Source of the DNA: Chitinophagaceae bacterium
Lineage (GTDB): Bacteria; Bacteroidota; Bacteroidia; Chitinophagales; Chitinophagaceae
Direction of reading: 5' to 3'
NCBI GenBank assembly: GCA_009885535.1
Contig: VFKL01000049.1
Coordinates: 1 to 37,493, forward strand
DNA length: 37,493 nucleotides
Below are positions 15,928 through 23,716 of the stretch, in pieces. Positions within the stretch are counted from its first letter, which is position 1. Every line of letters begins with the position of its first letter. The notes under the pieces are model-generated. The model did not search any database and was not told the origin of the DNA. It saw only the letters and a program-made list of their open reading frames with translations. The translations under genes and the position numbers were made by a program.

Positions 15928-18651
15928 ATGCATAGGAATTTAAGTAGGTTTATATTTTTCTCTATTTTTTGTACGATTGGATTTCAATCTTATGCTCAAA
16001 ATGATAGCGTTCCCGTTTCTGTTAACCCTGCTTTAATGGAAATCTTCAATTCTAAATACCCTAAAACATACACCATTGCTGGCATTAATGTTACCGGAAC
16101 AAAAGCCTTCGACCCAGCGCTAATCAGTTCAATCTCAGGTATTGCAGTTGGCGATAAAGTGCAAATCCCTGGAACCGATGCATTTGGAAAAGCCATCGCT
16201 AAACTGTGGAAACAAAGCTTGGTTTCTAATGTAGTTATCAATATCACCAAATTAGAAGATCAAAACATTTACATTGATATTGACATTACAGAACGTGCAA
16301 GATTGATTGATTATAAAATTATTGGCGTTTCTAACGGCGAAAAAGATGACCTTGACACAAAAATCGGATTGGCTAAGGATAGGGTTCTAACCGAAAATAT
16401 GAAACTTAGCGCCATTGAAATCATGCGCAAATTCTTCTACGAAAAAGGATTTAGAAATGTTTCTATTCAAATGAATGAAGAAATTATTGAAGGCATCAGC
16501 AATGGAGTTTCTCTTACATTTACCGTTGAAAAAGGAAATAAAGTAAGAATCAATTCCATTAACTTTTCTGGAAATGAACAAGTAGAAGATACCCGTTTGA
16601 AAAAACAAATGAAAGGCACCAAAGAAATGCCAAGATTCACCTTGTTTCCCGAAAATATTATTAGCCCTTACGGTGATTCATCTAAAGGTTACAATTTTAA
16701 AAACTTTGTACATAACCGTGATTTTTTATCTCCTACAAGAATCCTTAGTTTCTTAGATCCTTATATCCGAGTTAAATTTAGTGGCGCAAAATTCAATGAA
16801 ACAAAATATCAAGAAGATAAAGAAAAAGTTCTAGAATACTATAATGCTCAAGGTTTGAGAGATGCTCAACTTGTAGCAGATACCCAAGTTTTAAACAACA
16901 AAGGAAATCTTAACATTGATATCAAAATTGATGAAGGAAGAAAATACTATTTTGGAAATATTGCTTGGAAAGGGAATACAAAATACTCCGATTCAATTCT
17001 AAATATTTTATTGGGTATTGAAAAAGGTGACATTTACAATAATGAATTGCTGAATAAAAGATTGGGCAAGCAAATGTCTGCGGAAGGTGGCGATATCAGT
17101 AGTTTGTATCAAGACGATGGGTTTTTATTTTTTCATATCGACCCCATTGAAACTTCGGTTTACAACGACACCATTGATTTTGAAATCAGATTGGCTGAAG
17201 GTCCTCAAGCTACTTATGGAAACATAACCGTATCGGGTAACGATAAAACAAAGGATTACGTAATTCTGCGTGAAATGCGCACCGTTCCTGGACAAAAGTT
17301 TAGTCGTGCTGATATTATCCGTACTCAACGTGAGCTTTCGCAACTTGGATACTTTAATCCAGAAAAAATAAATCCAAATGTAGTGCCCAATTCAGATAAT
17401 GGCACGGTAGACATCAATTGGGAAGTTGAAGAAAAATCTTCTGATCAATTGGAATTATCTGCTGGTTTTGGTGGCGGCATTGGATTAACAGGTACTTTAG
17501 GGGTTACATTTAATAATTTCTCCATAAAAAACATCACCAGCAAATCTACTTGGGATCCGCTTCCATCAGGAGATGGACAGAAATTAAGTTTACGTATTCA
17601 ATCAAATGGACGTGCGTATCGTTCGTACAATTTCTCATTTACAGAACCATGGCTAGGTGGTAAAAAAAGAAATTCCTTCTCTATTAATTATTACAACACC
17701 AAATTTTCAAACTCTACAGATCAATTCGGGAACTTTTGTAAATATTGTGGCGATACTTCTTACGTAAAAACGGTTGGTATGGGTATTTCTTTGGGCAAAC
17801 AATTGAAATGGCCTGATGATTATTTCAATTTAATTTACTCGCTTAATTTTCAACAGTATAAGTTGAAAAATTATGGACAAATATTTAGTGGTTTTAGCAA
17901 TGGAAATTCTACCAACATCAGTTTGAAACTTACTTTACTTAGAAACTCAGCTGGTCCAAATCCGATTTTCCCAACCAGTGGATCTAATTTTTCTTTGAGT
18001 GGCCAATTTACTTTGCCTTACTCTTTATTGGGCATTAATTCAAATGCTAAAAACAAATATGAATTGCCAGAGTTTCATAAATGGCGTTTCTCGGGCGATT
18101 GGTACACACCAATTGGAAGAGCAAGAGGTGCTGAAAAAAATAGACAATTTATTTTACGTACTGCTGCTAAGTTTGGATTTATTGGCAGATACAACCAAAA
18201 TTTAGATGTATCGCCATTTGAGCGTTTCCAAGTTGGAGATGCAGGTTTAAGTAATACACAAGCATTGCTTGGTTATGATATCATTGCACACCGTGGATAT
18301 CCGGTTTATAGCAATTCTAATCCAAGGATCAATCCTGATGGAATAAGTCCTTCTCAATATTTTACCATTTATAACAAATATGTGGTGGAGTTGCGTTATC
18401 CATTTAGTACCAGCGCAAGCAGTACCATTTATGGATTAACCTTTTTTGAAGCAGCAAATGGATGGTATGATTTTAAATCCTACAATCCTTTTAAATTAAG
18501 ACGCTCGGCGGGTGTAGGTATGCGTTTTTTCCTTCCCATGTTTGGTTTGCTTGGATTTGATTATGGTGTGGGATTGGATAGATTTGACCAAAACACAGGT
18601 TTAAAAGGTGCGGCTAAGTTTACGTTTATGTTAGGCCAGGAGCCAGAATAA
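15928..18651 (+). CDS. bamA: Outer membrane protein assembly factor BamA
   Basis: 907 residues from the ATG at 15928. An ATG 33 bp upstream is in frame, but the later one gives a proper signal peptide (MHRNLSRFIFF ... FQSYAQ). After export come about five POTRA domains (roughly residues 40-480); examples are YTIAGINVTGTKAFD, INSINFSGNEQVED, YYFGNIAWKGNTKYSD and ATYGNITVSGNDKTKD. Residues about 510-907 form the 16-strand Omp85 barrel, containing the FTEPWLGGKKRNSFS segment and an RGYP motif (HRGYPVYS) of the L6 loop type (VRGF/Y). BamA folds and inserts beta-barrel proteins in the outer membrane. The two Skp-like chaperones downstream (22 bp to the first) are expected partners. The chain ends in GQEPE rather than an aromatic residue, which is unusual but the barrel looks complete. 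Confidence 0.95.
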   Translation: MHRNLSRFIFFSIFCTIGFQSYAQNDSVPVSVNPALMEIFNSKYPKTYTIAGINVTGTKAFDPALISSISGIAVGDKVQIPGTDAFGKAIAKLWKQSLVSNVVINITKLEDQNIYIDIDITERARLIDYKIIGVSNGEKDDLDTKIGLAKDRVLTENMKLSAIEIMRKFFYEKGFRNVSIQMNEEIIEGISNGVSLTFTVEKGNKVRINSINFSGNEQVEDTRLKKQMKGTKEMPRFTLFPENIISPYGDSSKGYNFKNFVHNRDFLSPTRILSFLDPYIRVKFSGAKFNETKYQEDKEKVLEYYNAQGLRDAQLVADTQVLNNKGNLNIDIKIDEGRKYYFGNIAWKGNTKYSDSILNILLGIEKGDIYNNELLNKRLGKQMSAEGGDISSLYQDDGFLFFHIDPIETSVYNDTIDFEIRLAEGPQATYGNITVSGNDKTKDYVILREMRTVPGQKFSRADIIRTQRELSQLGYFNPEKINPNVVPNSDNGTVDINWEVEEKSSDQLELSAGFGGGIGLTGTLGVTFNNFSIKNITSKSTWDPLPSGDGQKLSLRIQSNGRAYRSYNFSFTEPWLGGKKRNSFSINYYNTKFSNSTDQFGNFCKYCGDTSYVKTVGMGISLGKQLKWPDDYFNLIYSLNFQQYKLKNYGQIFSGFSNGNSTNISLKLTLLRNSAGPNPIFPTSGSNFSLSGQFTLPYSLLGINSNAKNKYELPEFHKWRFSGDWYTPIGRARGAEKNRQFILRTAAKFGFIGRYNQNLDVSPFERFQVGDAGLSNTQALLGYDIIAHRGYPVYSNSNPRINPDGISPSQYFTIYNKYVVELRYPFSTSASSTIYGLTFFEAANGWYDFKSYNPFKLRRSAGVGMRFFLPMFGLLGFDYGVGLDRFDQNTGLKGAAKFTFMLGQEPE

Positions 18652-18673
18652 AGAAAAAATTAATAAGCCATTT

Positions 18674-19186
18674 ATGAAAAAATTATTTTTATTATTTGCC
18701 TGTTCAATGTTGATTGCAACAGCCGGATTTACACAACGATATGCAATTATAGATTCTAAATTTATTTTAGATAAAATGCCAGAATATAAAGAGGCGCAAA
18801 CCAAACTTGACCAGTTTAGTGAGTTATGGCAACAAGAAATTGATCAGAAGCAAGTGGCTATGGATAAAATGGTAAAAACTTTTGAAGCAGAGCAAATTAT
18901 GTTACCTGATAATTTAAAAAAGAAACGTGAAGATGAAATATTCAACAAAGAGAAAGAGCTACGTGATTTACAAAGAAAGCGTTTTGGATTTGAAGGCGAT
19001 TTGTTTAAAAAACGACAAGAATTGATAAAGCCTGTTCAAGATAAAGTGTACAATGCGGTACAAAAAATGGCAGTAGAAAAACAATATGATTTCATCTTAG
19101 ATAAAAGTGAAGGAATTACCATTATATTTGCCGACCCAAAATTGGATAAAAGTGAAGAAATTTTGAAAAGTATGGGGATAAAATAA
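18674..19186 (+). CDS. OmpH/Skp family periplasmic chaperone, first copy
   Basis: 170 residues with a signal peptide (MKKLFLLFACSMLIATAGFTQ). The mature part follows the OmpH/Skp layout: a short strand RYAIIDSKFILDKMPEY, two long charged coiled-coil helices (about 40-130, the jaws that hold unfolded outer-membrane proteins), and a final strand region QYDFILDKSEGITIIFADP. It lies 22 bp after bamA and 110 bp before a second Skp-like gene. Two copies are usual next to bamA in Bacteroidota. Confidence 0.9.
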   Translation: MKKLFLLFACSMLIATAGFTQRYAIIDSKFILDKMPEYKEAQTKLDQFSELWQQEIDQKQVAMDKMVKTFEAEQIMLPDNLKKKREDEIFNKEKELRDLQRKRFGFEGDLFKKRQELIKPVQDKVYNAVQKMAVEKQYDFILDKSEGITIIFADPKLDKSEEILKSMGIK

Positions 19187-19296
19187 AAATAATAAATGAA
19201 AACGGAGCGTATTAAAAAAGCGAACTTTTTTCAAAAGAAAAGTGTAACACAAACATCAATATAAACACATCAATTAATCAAAAAAATAAAAACGCA

Positions 19297-19836
19297 ATGA
19301 AAAAAATGTTCGTAGTTGCTGCATTGGCTTTGACAGGATTCGGAGCAAGCGCACAGAATAAAACAGAAATTAAAATTGGATATATCAACACTGATGAGCT
19401 AATTGCAATAATGCCAGAATATCAAACTGCCATGAAAGAAATGCAGGATTTACAAGAGTCATTGGATAAGCAAGGTCAAGAATTAAATGATGAGGCTGAA
19501 CAAAAACGTGATCAGTTTTTGAAAGATTCGGCAACATACACACCAACAATGAAAGAAATCAAGCGTGAAGAGTTGATAAAATTAATTCAACGTGTACAAA
19601 ATTATTCAAACGAAGCGCAAGAAAAAATCAAACAAACAGGTCAACAAAAAATGACCCCAATTCAACAAAAAGCGGTGGAAACAATACGTACTGTTTCAAA
19701 AGAAAAAGGTTACACCTATGTCTTAGACAACAATGCAGTTTTGGTTGGACCTCCGGGAGATGATATTTTACCAATTGTAAAAGCAAAATTGGGTATTAAA
19801 GAAATTGTACCAGCCGCTCCAATAAAAAAACCATAA
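19297..19836 (+). CDS. OmpH/Skp family periplasmic chaperone, second copy
   Basis: 179 residues with a signal peptide (MKKMFVVAALALTGFGASAQ). It has the same layout as the gene before it: KIGYINTDELIAIMPEYQTA, a central coiled coil rich in Q, E and K (about 50-130), then YTYVLDNNAVLVGPPGDDIL. It ends with a proline- and alanine-rich tail (VPAAPIKKP) that the first copy lacks. The tail and the 110 bp upstream gap suggest the two copies may be used differently. An intrinsic terminator follows at 19858. Confidence 0.9.
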   Translation: MKKMFVVAALALTGFGASAQNKTEIKIGYINTDELIAIMPEYQTAMKEMQDLQESLDKQGQELNDEAEQKRDQFLKDSATYTPTMKEIKREELIKLIQRVQNYSNEAQEKIKQTGQQKMTPIQQKAVETIRTVSKEKGYTYVLDNNAVLVGPPGDDILPIVKAKLGIKEIVPAAPIKKP

Positions 19837-19857
19837 TAATTTTATACATATTCTTTT

Positions 19858-19895
19858 ACAAAGCCACTCTTTATCGGGTGGCTTTGTTATTTTTG
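19858..19895 (+). terminator. Intrinsic terminator ending the bamA-skp cluster
   Basis: A perfect 10-bp stem, ACAAAGCCAC (19858-19867) with GTGGCTTTGT (19878-19887), a 10-nt loop, and a T-rich tail. It ends only 5 bp before the murI start, so murI either relies on read-through or starts inside this sequence. Confidence 0.8.
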
Positions 19896-19899
19896 AATA

Positions 19900-20721
19900 A
19901 TGAGCAATCAACCAATTGGTGTATTTGATAGTGGATATGGCGGTTTAACCATTTTAAAAGAATTGGTAGCCACTCTACCCGAATATGATTATTTATACCT
20001 AGGAGACAATGCACGTGCTCCATATGGAGATAAAACATTTGAGGAAGTATATGCGTACACATTGCAAAGTGTAGAATGGTTTTTTAAGCAGGGCTGTTCA
20101 TTAGTAATTTTGGCTTGCAACACTGCATCAGCAAAAGCATTGAGAACAATACAGCAAAATAATTTACCATCATTAGACCCTAATAAAAGGGTGCTAGGCG
20201 TTATTCGGCCAACCTCTGAAGTAATAGGCCAATTAACCCAATCAAAGCATATTGGTGTATTGGGAACACAGGGAACCATAAAGTCTGAATCTTATTTATT
20301 AGAAATTGCTAAGTTTTTCCCAGAAATAAAAGTAACACAAGAAGCTTGTCCGGAATGGGTATCATTGGTAGAAAAAAATCTTTACGCATCTACGGAAGCA
20401 GATTATTCTGTAAAATATCATATTGACGAAATATTATCAAAAGATGCAAAAATTGACACTTTATTGTTGGCATGTACACATTATCCCATATTAATCAATA
20501 AAATAAAACAGTTTACACCCGCCGGAATCCGCATTATATCACAAGGAGAAATTGTAGCAAAAAGTTTGATTAGTTATTTAAATAATCATAAAGAAATGGA
20601 AACGAAGTGTAGTAAAATGAGCAAGAAGAGATTTTTTACCACTGGCGATGTTGAAGATTTTAATGAACATGCGAGTTTGTTTTTTGGGGCAGAAATTGTG
20701 GCAGAAAAACTGATTTTTTAA
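19900..20721 (+). CDS. murI: Glutamate racemase
   Basis: 273 residues, the usual size. It makes D-glutamate for peptidoglycan in the cytoplasm. The two catalytic cysteines are both present: C73 in LACNTASA and C192 in LLACTHYP. The N-terminal IGVFDSGYGGLTIL carries the conserved aspartate and serine, and YLGDNARAPYG is the usual substrate-side loop. The gene is 63 bp after the second skp gene, separated by a terminator, and completes the envelope block. Confidence 0.96.
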   Translation: MSNQPIGVFDSGYGGLTILKELVATLPEYDYLYLGDNARAPYGDKTFEEVYAYTLQSVEWFFKQGCSLVILACNTASAKALRTIQQNNLPSLDPNKRVLGVIRPTSEVIGQLTQSKHIGVLGTQGTIKSESYLLEIAKFFPEIKVTQEACPEWVSLVEKNLYASTEADYSVKYHIDEILSKDAKIDTLLLACTHYPILINKIKQFTPAGIRIISQGEIVAKSLISYLNNHKEMETKCSKMSKKRFFTTGDVEDFNEHASLFFGAEIVAEKLIF

Positions 20722-20757
20722 AAATTAAAAAAACTTATAAAATCTTTTAAAATCTTC

Positions 20758-20788
20758 TTTCATTTTTTGTTTAATTCCCCTACCTTTG
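20758..20788 (+). promoter_or_regulatory. Promoter of rpmH
   Basis: An exact -7 box TACCTTTG at 20781-20788, and a -33 box TTTC (20758-20761, one mismatch) 19 nt upstream. The leader would be about 78 nt. Confidence 0.55.
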
Positions 20789-20806
20789 CCCTCCTTTCAC
20801 ATGAAG

Positions 20807-20822
20807 CCAGGATGGTGCCTGG
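20807..20822 (+). promoter_or_regulatory. GC-rich hairpin in the rpmH leader
   Basis: CCAGG (20807-20811) pairs with CCTGG (20818-20822) around a 6-nt loop, extendable by one G-U pair. It is unusually GC-rich for this region and lies between the promoter and the rpmH start. Autogenous control by a ribosomal protein is a guess. Confidence 0.35.
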
Positions 20823-20871
20823 TGGACAGTAACAAGCAAACAACATTTGTAAAAGGAAAAAACTTAAAACA

Positions 20872-21039
20872 ATGCCAGGTAAAAAAAGGACTTATCAACC
20901 CCATACGCGTCGTAGAAAATCGGTGCATGGATTTCGTTCACGTATGCAAGATGCAAACGGACGTAAAGTATTAGCAAGCCGTAGAGCAAAAGGACGTCAT
21001 AAATTGACTGTTTCTGATGAGCATGGTTCAAAAAAATAA
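20872..21039 (+). CDS. rpmH: 50S ribosomal protein L34
   Basis: 55 residues, very basic. The core [41 protein letters not shown] is diagnostic of L34, a small protein of the large ribosomal subunit. Compared with the common ~44-residue form it has MPG before the first lysines and a tail EHGSKK. It has its own promoter and terminator, so it is a single-gene transcript here, not cotranscribed with rnpA as in many bacteria. Confidence 0.97.
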   Translation: MPGKKRTYQPHTRRRKSVHGFRSRMQDANGRKVLASRRAKGRHKLTVSDEHGSKK

Positions 21040-21074
21040 AATAATACTTTGGCAAATGCCATTGAAAATTATAC

Positions 21075-21103
21075 AGCCTTTGCATGTGCAAGGGCTTTTT
21101 TAA
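21075..21103 (+). terminator. Intrinsic terminator after rpmH
   Basis: AGCCTTTGCA (21075-21084) pairs with TGCAAGGGCT (21087-21096) with one G-U pair and a tiny loop, followed by a run of T. It closes the rpmH transcript before the tandem repeats. Confidence 0.8.
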
Positions 21104-21113
21104 TTAGAAAATT

Positions 21114-21155
21114 GTTTGGCGTTTGGCGTTTGGCGTTTGGCGTTTGGCGTTTGGC
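21114..21155 (+). repeat. Six perfect GTTTGGC heptamers
   Basis: Six uninterrupted copies of the 7-mer GTTTGGC. Read on the other strand this is GCCAAAC, the same heptamer that begins the array at 22281. It lies between the rpmH terminator and rnpA. Confidence 0.95.
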
Positions 21156-21164
21156 AAGGCAACA

Positions 21165-21204
21165 GTTTAACGGTTTAATGGTTTAACGGTTTAATGGTTG
21201 ATCG
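21165..21204 (+). repeat. Octamer array GTTTAAYG
   Basis: GTTTAACG and GTTTAATG alternate for four exact copies (21165-21196), with a fifth degenerate copy GTTGATCG. It starts 9 bp after the heptamer array. Confidence 0.9.
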
Positions 21205-21221
21205 ACATTGTGTTATTAGAA

Positions 21222-21332
21222 TTATACCTATTGGATATCTGTAATGGTCCAATGTCCCAAACGCCAAACCACAAACTCCAAACCACAAACGCGCAATAAT
21301 TTATCTTTTTAAATACAATGACTTTGGTATAA
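21222..21332 (-). mobile_element. MITE-like element, degenerate copy with internal heptamers
   Basis: A third, more diverged copy of the element described at 23589 and 26984. On the minus strand it runs from TTATACCAAAG to CCAATAGGTATAA, with the internal TTTGGGACATTGGACCATTA matching the copy at 26984. Its middle holds five heptamers (21257-21291) of the xCAAACx type. It ends 10 bp before rnpA. Confidence 0.5.
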
Positions 21333-21342
21333 ATTACAAGAA

Positions 21343-21783
21343 GTGGAAAATAAGCAACGATATTTTTTGGGGAAAGAAAGCAAACTAAAGAGCAGAAATG
21401 TAATACAACAATTATTTTCTCAGGGTAAACACGTTTTAGTTTATCCTTTAAAAGCAGTGTATATATTTGAAAACGAAAAGCATCCACTGCAAGCCGGTGT
21501 ATCTGCAAGTAAAAGAAACTTCAAAAAAGCTGTTGATAGAAACCGAATAAAGCGATTGATTCGTGAGGTTTATCGTTTGCAAAAGCCAAAGCTTGAATCC
21601 CATTTAATTCAAAACAAACAAAATCTCTCCATTTTTTTAATGTATGTCGGAAAAGAAATGCCCGAATTTGTTCAAATGACCGAAAGCGTTGAAAAAATTC
21701 TTAAGCGAATAATAAAAATATCAGATGACATCGCTTTTAAGAATAATATGCCGATTAATGAAAATAAAAGCAATTCAAATTAA
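21343..21783 (+). CDS. rnpA: Ribonuclease P protein component
   Basis: 146 residues. It is the protein subunit that helps the RNase P RNA trim the 5' ends of tRNA precursors. The RNR signature helix is clear at about 58-78 (KRNFKKAVDRNRIKRLIREV), and the N-terminal FLGKESKLKSRNVIQQLFSQGK is typical. The start is GTG at 21343: the only upstream ATG (21318) is closed by an in-frame stop four codons later. The C-terminal ~25 residues are a lysine/asparagine-rich tail. It is separated from rpmH by about 300 bp of repeats and is followed by yidD. Confidence 0.93.
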   Translation: MENKQRYFLGKESKLKSRNVIQQLFSQGKHVLVYPLKAVYIFENEKHPLQAGVSASKRNFKKAVDRNRIKRLIREVYRLQKPKLESHLIQNKQNLSIFLMYVGKEMPEFVQMTESVEKILKRIIKISDDIAFKNNMPINENKSNSN

Positions 21784-21888
21784 AAATTCAAAAGTAAAAA
21801 GTGAAAAATAGAATCCGCAGTTGAGATCTGTCAAATTGAAAAGGCTTTTTGAATTTTTACTTTTTATTTTTTACTTAATTAAGAACAA

Positions 21889-22119
21889 ATGAAATTATTG
21901 AAACAAATAGCCAGTTTACCTTTTATTTTATTGATAAAATTGTATCAATGGATTTTATCGCCTTTGCTTGGGCCAAAATGCAGGTTCACGCCGACATGCT
22001 CAAATTATGGACTAAAAGCTTTAAGGAAGTATGGGCCAATAAAGGGTTTGTGGCTTACGGCTAAACGTTTGAGTAAATGTCATCCTTGGGGTGGAGATGG
22101 TTATGATCCGGTGCCCTAA
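21889..22119 (+). CDS. yidD: Membrane protein insertion efficiency factor YidD
   Basis: 76 residues. It has an amphipathic N-terminal helix ([20 protein letters not shown]) and the family signature in order: [20 protein letters not shown], then [25 protein letters not shown] and DPVP. The conserved cysteines are in CRFTPTCS and KCHPW. It is a membrane-associated helper of YidC-dependent insertion. It follows rnpA, the usual neighbour, by 105 bp; yidC is not next to it. The sequence after its stop is repetitive. Confidence 0.95.
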   Translation: MKLLKQIASLPFILLIKLYQWILSPLLGPKCRFTPTCSNYGLKALRKYGPIKGLWLTAKRLSKCHPWGGDGYDPVP

Positions 22120-22138
22120 ACCGCTCAAAGGAGCCATA

Positions 22139-22170
22139 ACACAAAGACACGAAGGCGCAAAGTCACGAAG
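22139..22170 (+). repeat. Octamer array ending in RAAG
   Basis: Four octamers in a row: ACACAAAG, ACACGAAG, GCGCAAAG, TCACGAAG. It starts 20 bp after the yidD stop. A looser nonamer run of the same flavour (CACGTAAAG, CTCGCAAAG and variants) follows at 22226-22260. A similar array lies inverted at 36361. Confidence 0.85.
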
Positions 22171-22176
22171 TTTTTG

Positions 22177-22203
22177 TTTAGAGCGAGAAACAGAATGTGA
22201 ATG
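22177..22203 (+). repeat. 27-bp dispersed repeat, copy A
   Basis: It matches the reverse complement of 36305-36331 at 26 of 27 positions; the core is GAGCGAGAAACAGAA. Both copies lie beside RAAG-type tandem repeats. Confidence 0.85.
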
Positions 22204-22280
22204 GTTTAAACGTTTCTTTTTATTTCACGTAAAGCTCGCAAAGGAGCAAAATGCGCGAAGGGTTGAAGTATCCCAAAAAC

Positions 22281-22357
22281 GCCAAACGCCAAACGCCAAA
22301 CACCAAACAACAAACCATAAACAACAAACCATAAACCACAAACCATAAACCACAAAC
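22281..22357 (+). repeat. Eleven heptamers of the form NNNAAAC
   Basis: Eleven consecutive 7-mers all end in AAAC. The order is gcc, gcc, gcc, acc, aac, cat, aac, cat, cac, cat, cac before AAAC. The array stops 5 bp before the end of the superoxide dismutase gene. It is in inverse orientation to the GTTTGGC array at 21114. Confidence 0.95.
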
Positions 22358-22362
22358 AACTT

Positions 22363-22968
22363 CTACATCCCCGCCATCATTCTCTCCTCTACGACCGCCC
22401 AGTTTACTACATTCCAAAATGCGCTTAAATAATCAGCACGTTTGTTTTGGTATTTTAAATAGTAGGCGTGCTCCCAAACATCAGCACCTAAAATTGGTGT
22501 GCCTTTTACTTCTGCCACATCCATCAAAGGATTATCTTGATTAGGTGTAGAGCAAACCTCTAATTTTCCGTCTTTTACAATCAGCCAAGCCCAACCACTT
22601 CCAAAACGAGTCATACCAGCTGCGTTGAATTTTTCTTTAAACGCATCAAACGATCCGAAAGCTGCATCAATGGCTTCTGCTAATTTACCAGAAGGTGTGC
22701 CACCTGCATTTGGCGCCATGCTAGCCCAAAAGAAAGTATGGTTCCAATGTCCACCACCATTATTTCTAACAGCAGCACTTATACTTCCTGCATGAGCTAC
22801 AATTTCTTCAATTGTTTTTGATTCGTGTTCTGTACCAGCAATTGCTTTATTTAAATTATCAACGTAAGCTTGATGGTGTTTGCCATGATGAATTTGCATA
22901 GTTTGCACGTCTATATGTGGTTCTAATGCTTCGTAAGCGTAAGGTAATGGTGCTAATGTAAATGACAT
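22363..22968 (-). CDS. Superoxide dismutase, Fe/Mn family
   Basis: 201 residues. It turns superoxide into oxygen and hydrogen peroxide. The metal ligands are H27 (MQIHHGKHH), H77 ([11 protein letters not shown]), D163 and H167 ([11 protein letters not shown]). The outer-sphere glutamine sits in the C-terminal domain ([10 protein letters not shown]144) with glycine at the N-domain position, which is the pattern of manganese enzymes; cambialistic use is possible. There is no signal peptide, so it is cytoplasmic. It ends 5 bp from the heptamer array, with no terminator hairpin on its strand. It may work with the peroxidase at 23717, though the two are not in one operon. Confidence 0.95.
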   Translation of the reverse strand: MSFTLAPLPYAYEALEPHIDVQTMQIHHGKHHQAYVDNLNKAIAGTEHESKTIEEIVAHAGSISAAVRNNGGGHWNHTFFWASMAPNAGGTPSGKLAEAIDAAFGSFDAFKEKFNAAGMTRFGSGWAWLIVKDGKLEVCSTPNQDNPLMDVAEVKGTPILGADVWEHAYYLKYQNKRADYLSAFWNVVNWAVVEERMMAGM

Positions 22969-23120
22969 ATTTTTAAGTTTTTTAAGTTTTGAAAAATGAA
23001 AACCGAAGTTAAGATTTTAGCTTGTCAAATTATTCAGTTTTTTATTTTTTATACATTAATATTAACTGAAAAAAGGTACTCAAACAATGATTGAAATGTT
23101 TTTTGAAAATTAATTTTTGA

Positions 23121-23564
23121 CTATCCCCTTAATTTTTGAAAAAAAGTTTTCATCAGTATGCTACAATCTTCCTCTAAAACGCCCCCAACAATTTCTGTTT
23201 TGGGATGAAATGGATTATTGGCACCAGTAGATTTTCGATAACTATTTTTTTCATCGTAAGCACCAAAAACAACTCTGCCAATTTTACTCCAATACAATGC
23301 CCCGCTACACATTAAACATGGTTCAACGGTTACATAAAGCGTTGCGTCGGGTAAATATTTGCTGCCCAAATGTTGAAAAGCGGTTGTTAATGCCAGTATT
23401 TCAGCGTGTGCTGTACAATCGTTTAAAAGCTCCACTTGGTTGTGTCCTTTAGCGATTATTTTATCTTGCATAACCACAATGGCGCCTACAGGAACTTCTT
23501 CAATGTTGAATGCTTTTTCTGCTTCTTGCAAAGCAAGACGCATATAATGTTCGTCGCTCTTCAT
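23121..23564 (-). CDS. tadA: tRNA adenosine(34) deaminase
   Basis: 147 residues from the ATG at 23562-23564. The frame is open for 11 more codons upstream, but MKSDEHYMRLALQEAEKA is the normal family start. It converts A34 of tRNA-Arg(ACG) to inosine. The deaminase zinc site is complete: HAE (TAHAEILAL, with the catalytic glutamate) and PCLMCSGA (two cysteine ligands). The C-terminal part FGAYDEKNSYRKS differs from the commonest TadA wording but fits the family. The closest alternative is a guanine- or cytosine-type nucleoside deaminase. The -7 box lies at 23583-23590. Confidence 0.87.
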   Translation of the reverse strand: MKSDEHYMRLALQEAEKAFNIEEVPVGAIVVMQDKIIAKGHNQVELLNDCTAHAEILALTTAFQHLGSKYLPDATLYVTVEPCLMCSGALYWSKIGRVVFGAYDEKNSYRKSTGANNPFHPKTEIVGGVLEEDCSILMKTFFQKLRG

Positions 23565-23582
23565 TTGTTTACTAACTTTATT

Positions 23583-23590
23583 CAAAAGTA
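23583..23590 (-). promoter_or_regulatory. Candidate -7 box of tadA
   Basis: TACTTTTG on the minus strand, an exact match to TAnnTTTG, but with no TTTG at the proper distance. It overlaps the outer end of the MITE-like element by two bases. Confidence 0.35.
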
Positions 23591-23689
23591 ATACCAATTA
23601 TTATTACTTTTAGTTCTATTTTTTTCTGGTATAATGCCGATATGACAACTGTTTAGGACCATTGGAGATGAGATGTCTAATCGGTATAA
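23589..23689 (+). mobile_element. MITE-like element, copy 1 (101 bp)
   Basis: Bounded by terminal inverted repeats TAATACCAATTA (23589-23600) and TAATCGGTATAA (23678-23689), which match at 10 of 12 positions when one is reverse-complemented. The interior shares long stretches with the reverse complement of 26984-27092, for example AATGCC-A-ATGACA-CTGTTT (19 of 22) and ATGTCTAATCGGT exactly. It has no coding capacity. It fills the gap between the divergent tadA and glutathione peroxidase genes. Confidence 0.7.
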
Positions 23690-23716
23690 GGTATATTATA
23701 AATCAATTTTTCATTT

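Noticed and set aside
21114-21204. Possible CRISPR array
   Set aside because: The units are 7- and 8-bp tandem repeats with no spacers, and no cas genes are near.
21191-21508. Minus-strand open frame across the rnpA start
   Set aside because: It is antisense to rnpA, which has a diagnostic RNR helix, and half of it is repeat sequence.
22091-22348. Open frame of 85 codons over the repeats after yidD
   Set aside because: It starts inside yidD and its C-terminal part is translated heptamer repeat (KHQTTNHKQQ-like), so it is not a gene.
23565-23597. Longer N-terminus of TadA
   Set aside because: The 11 extra residues do not fit the family, and the -7 box lies in that stretch.
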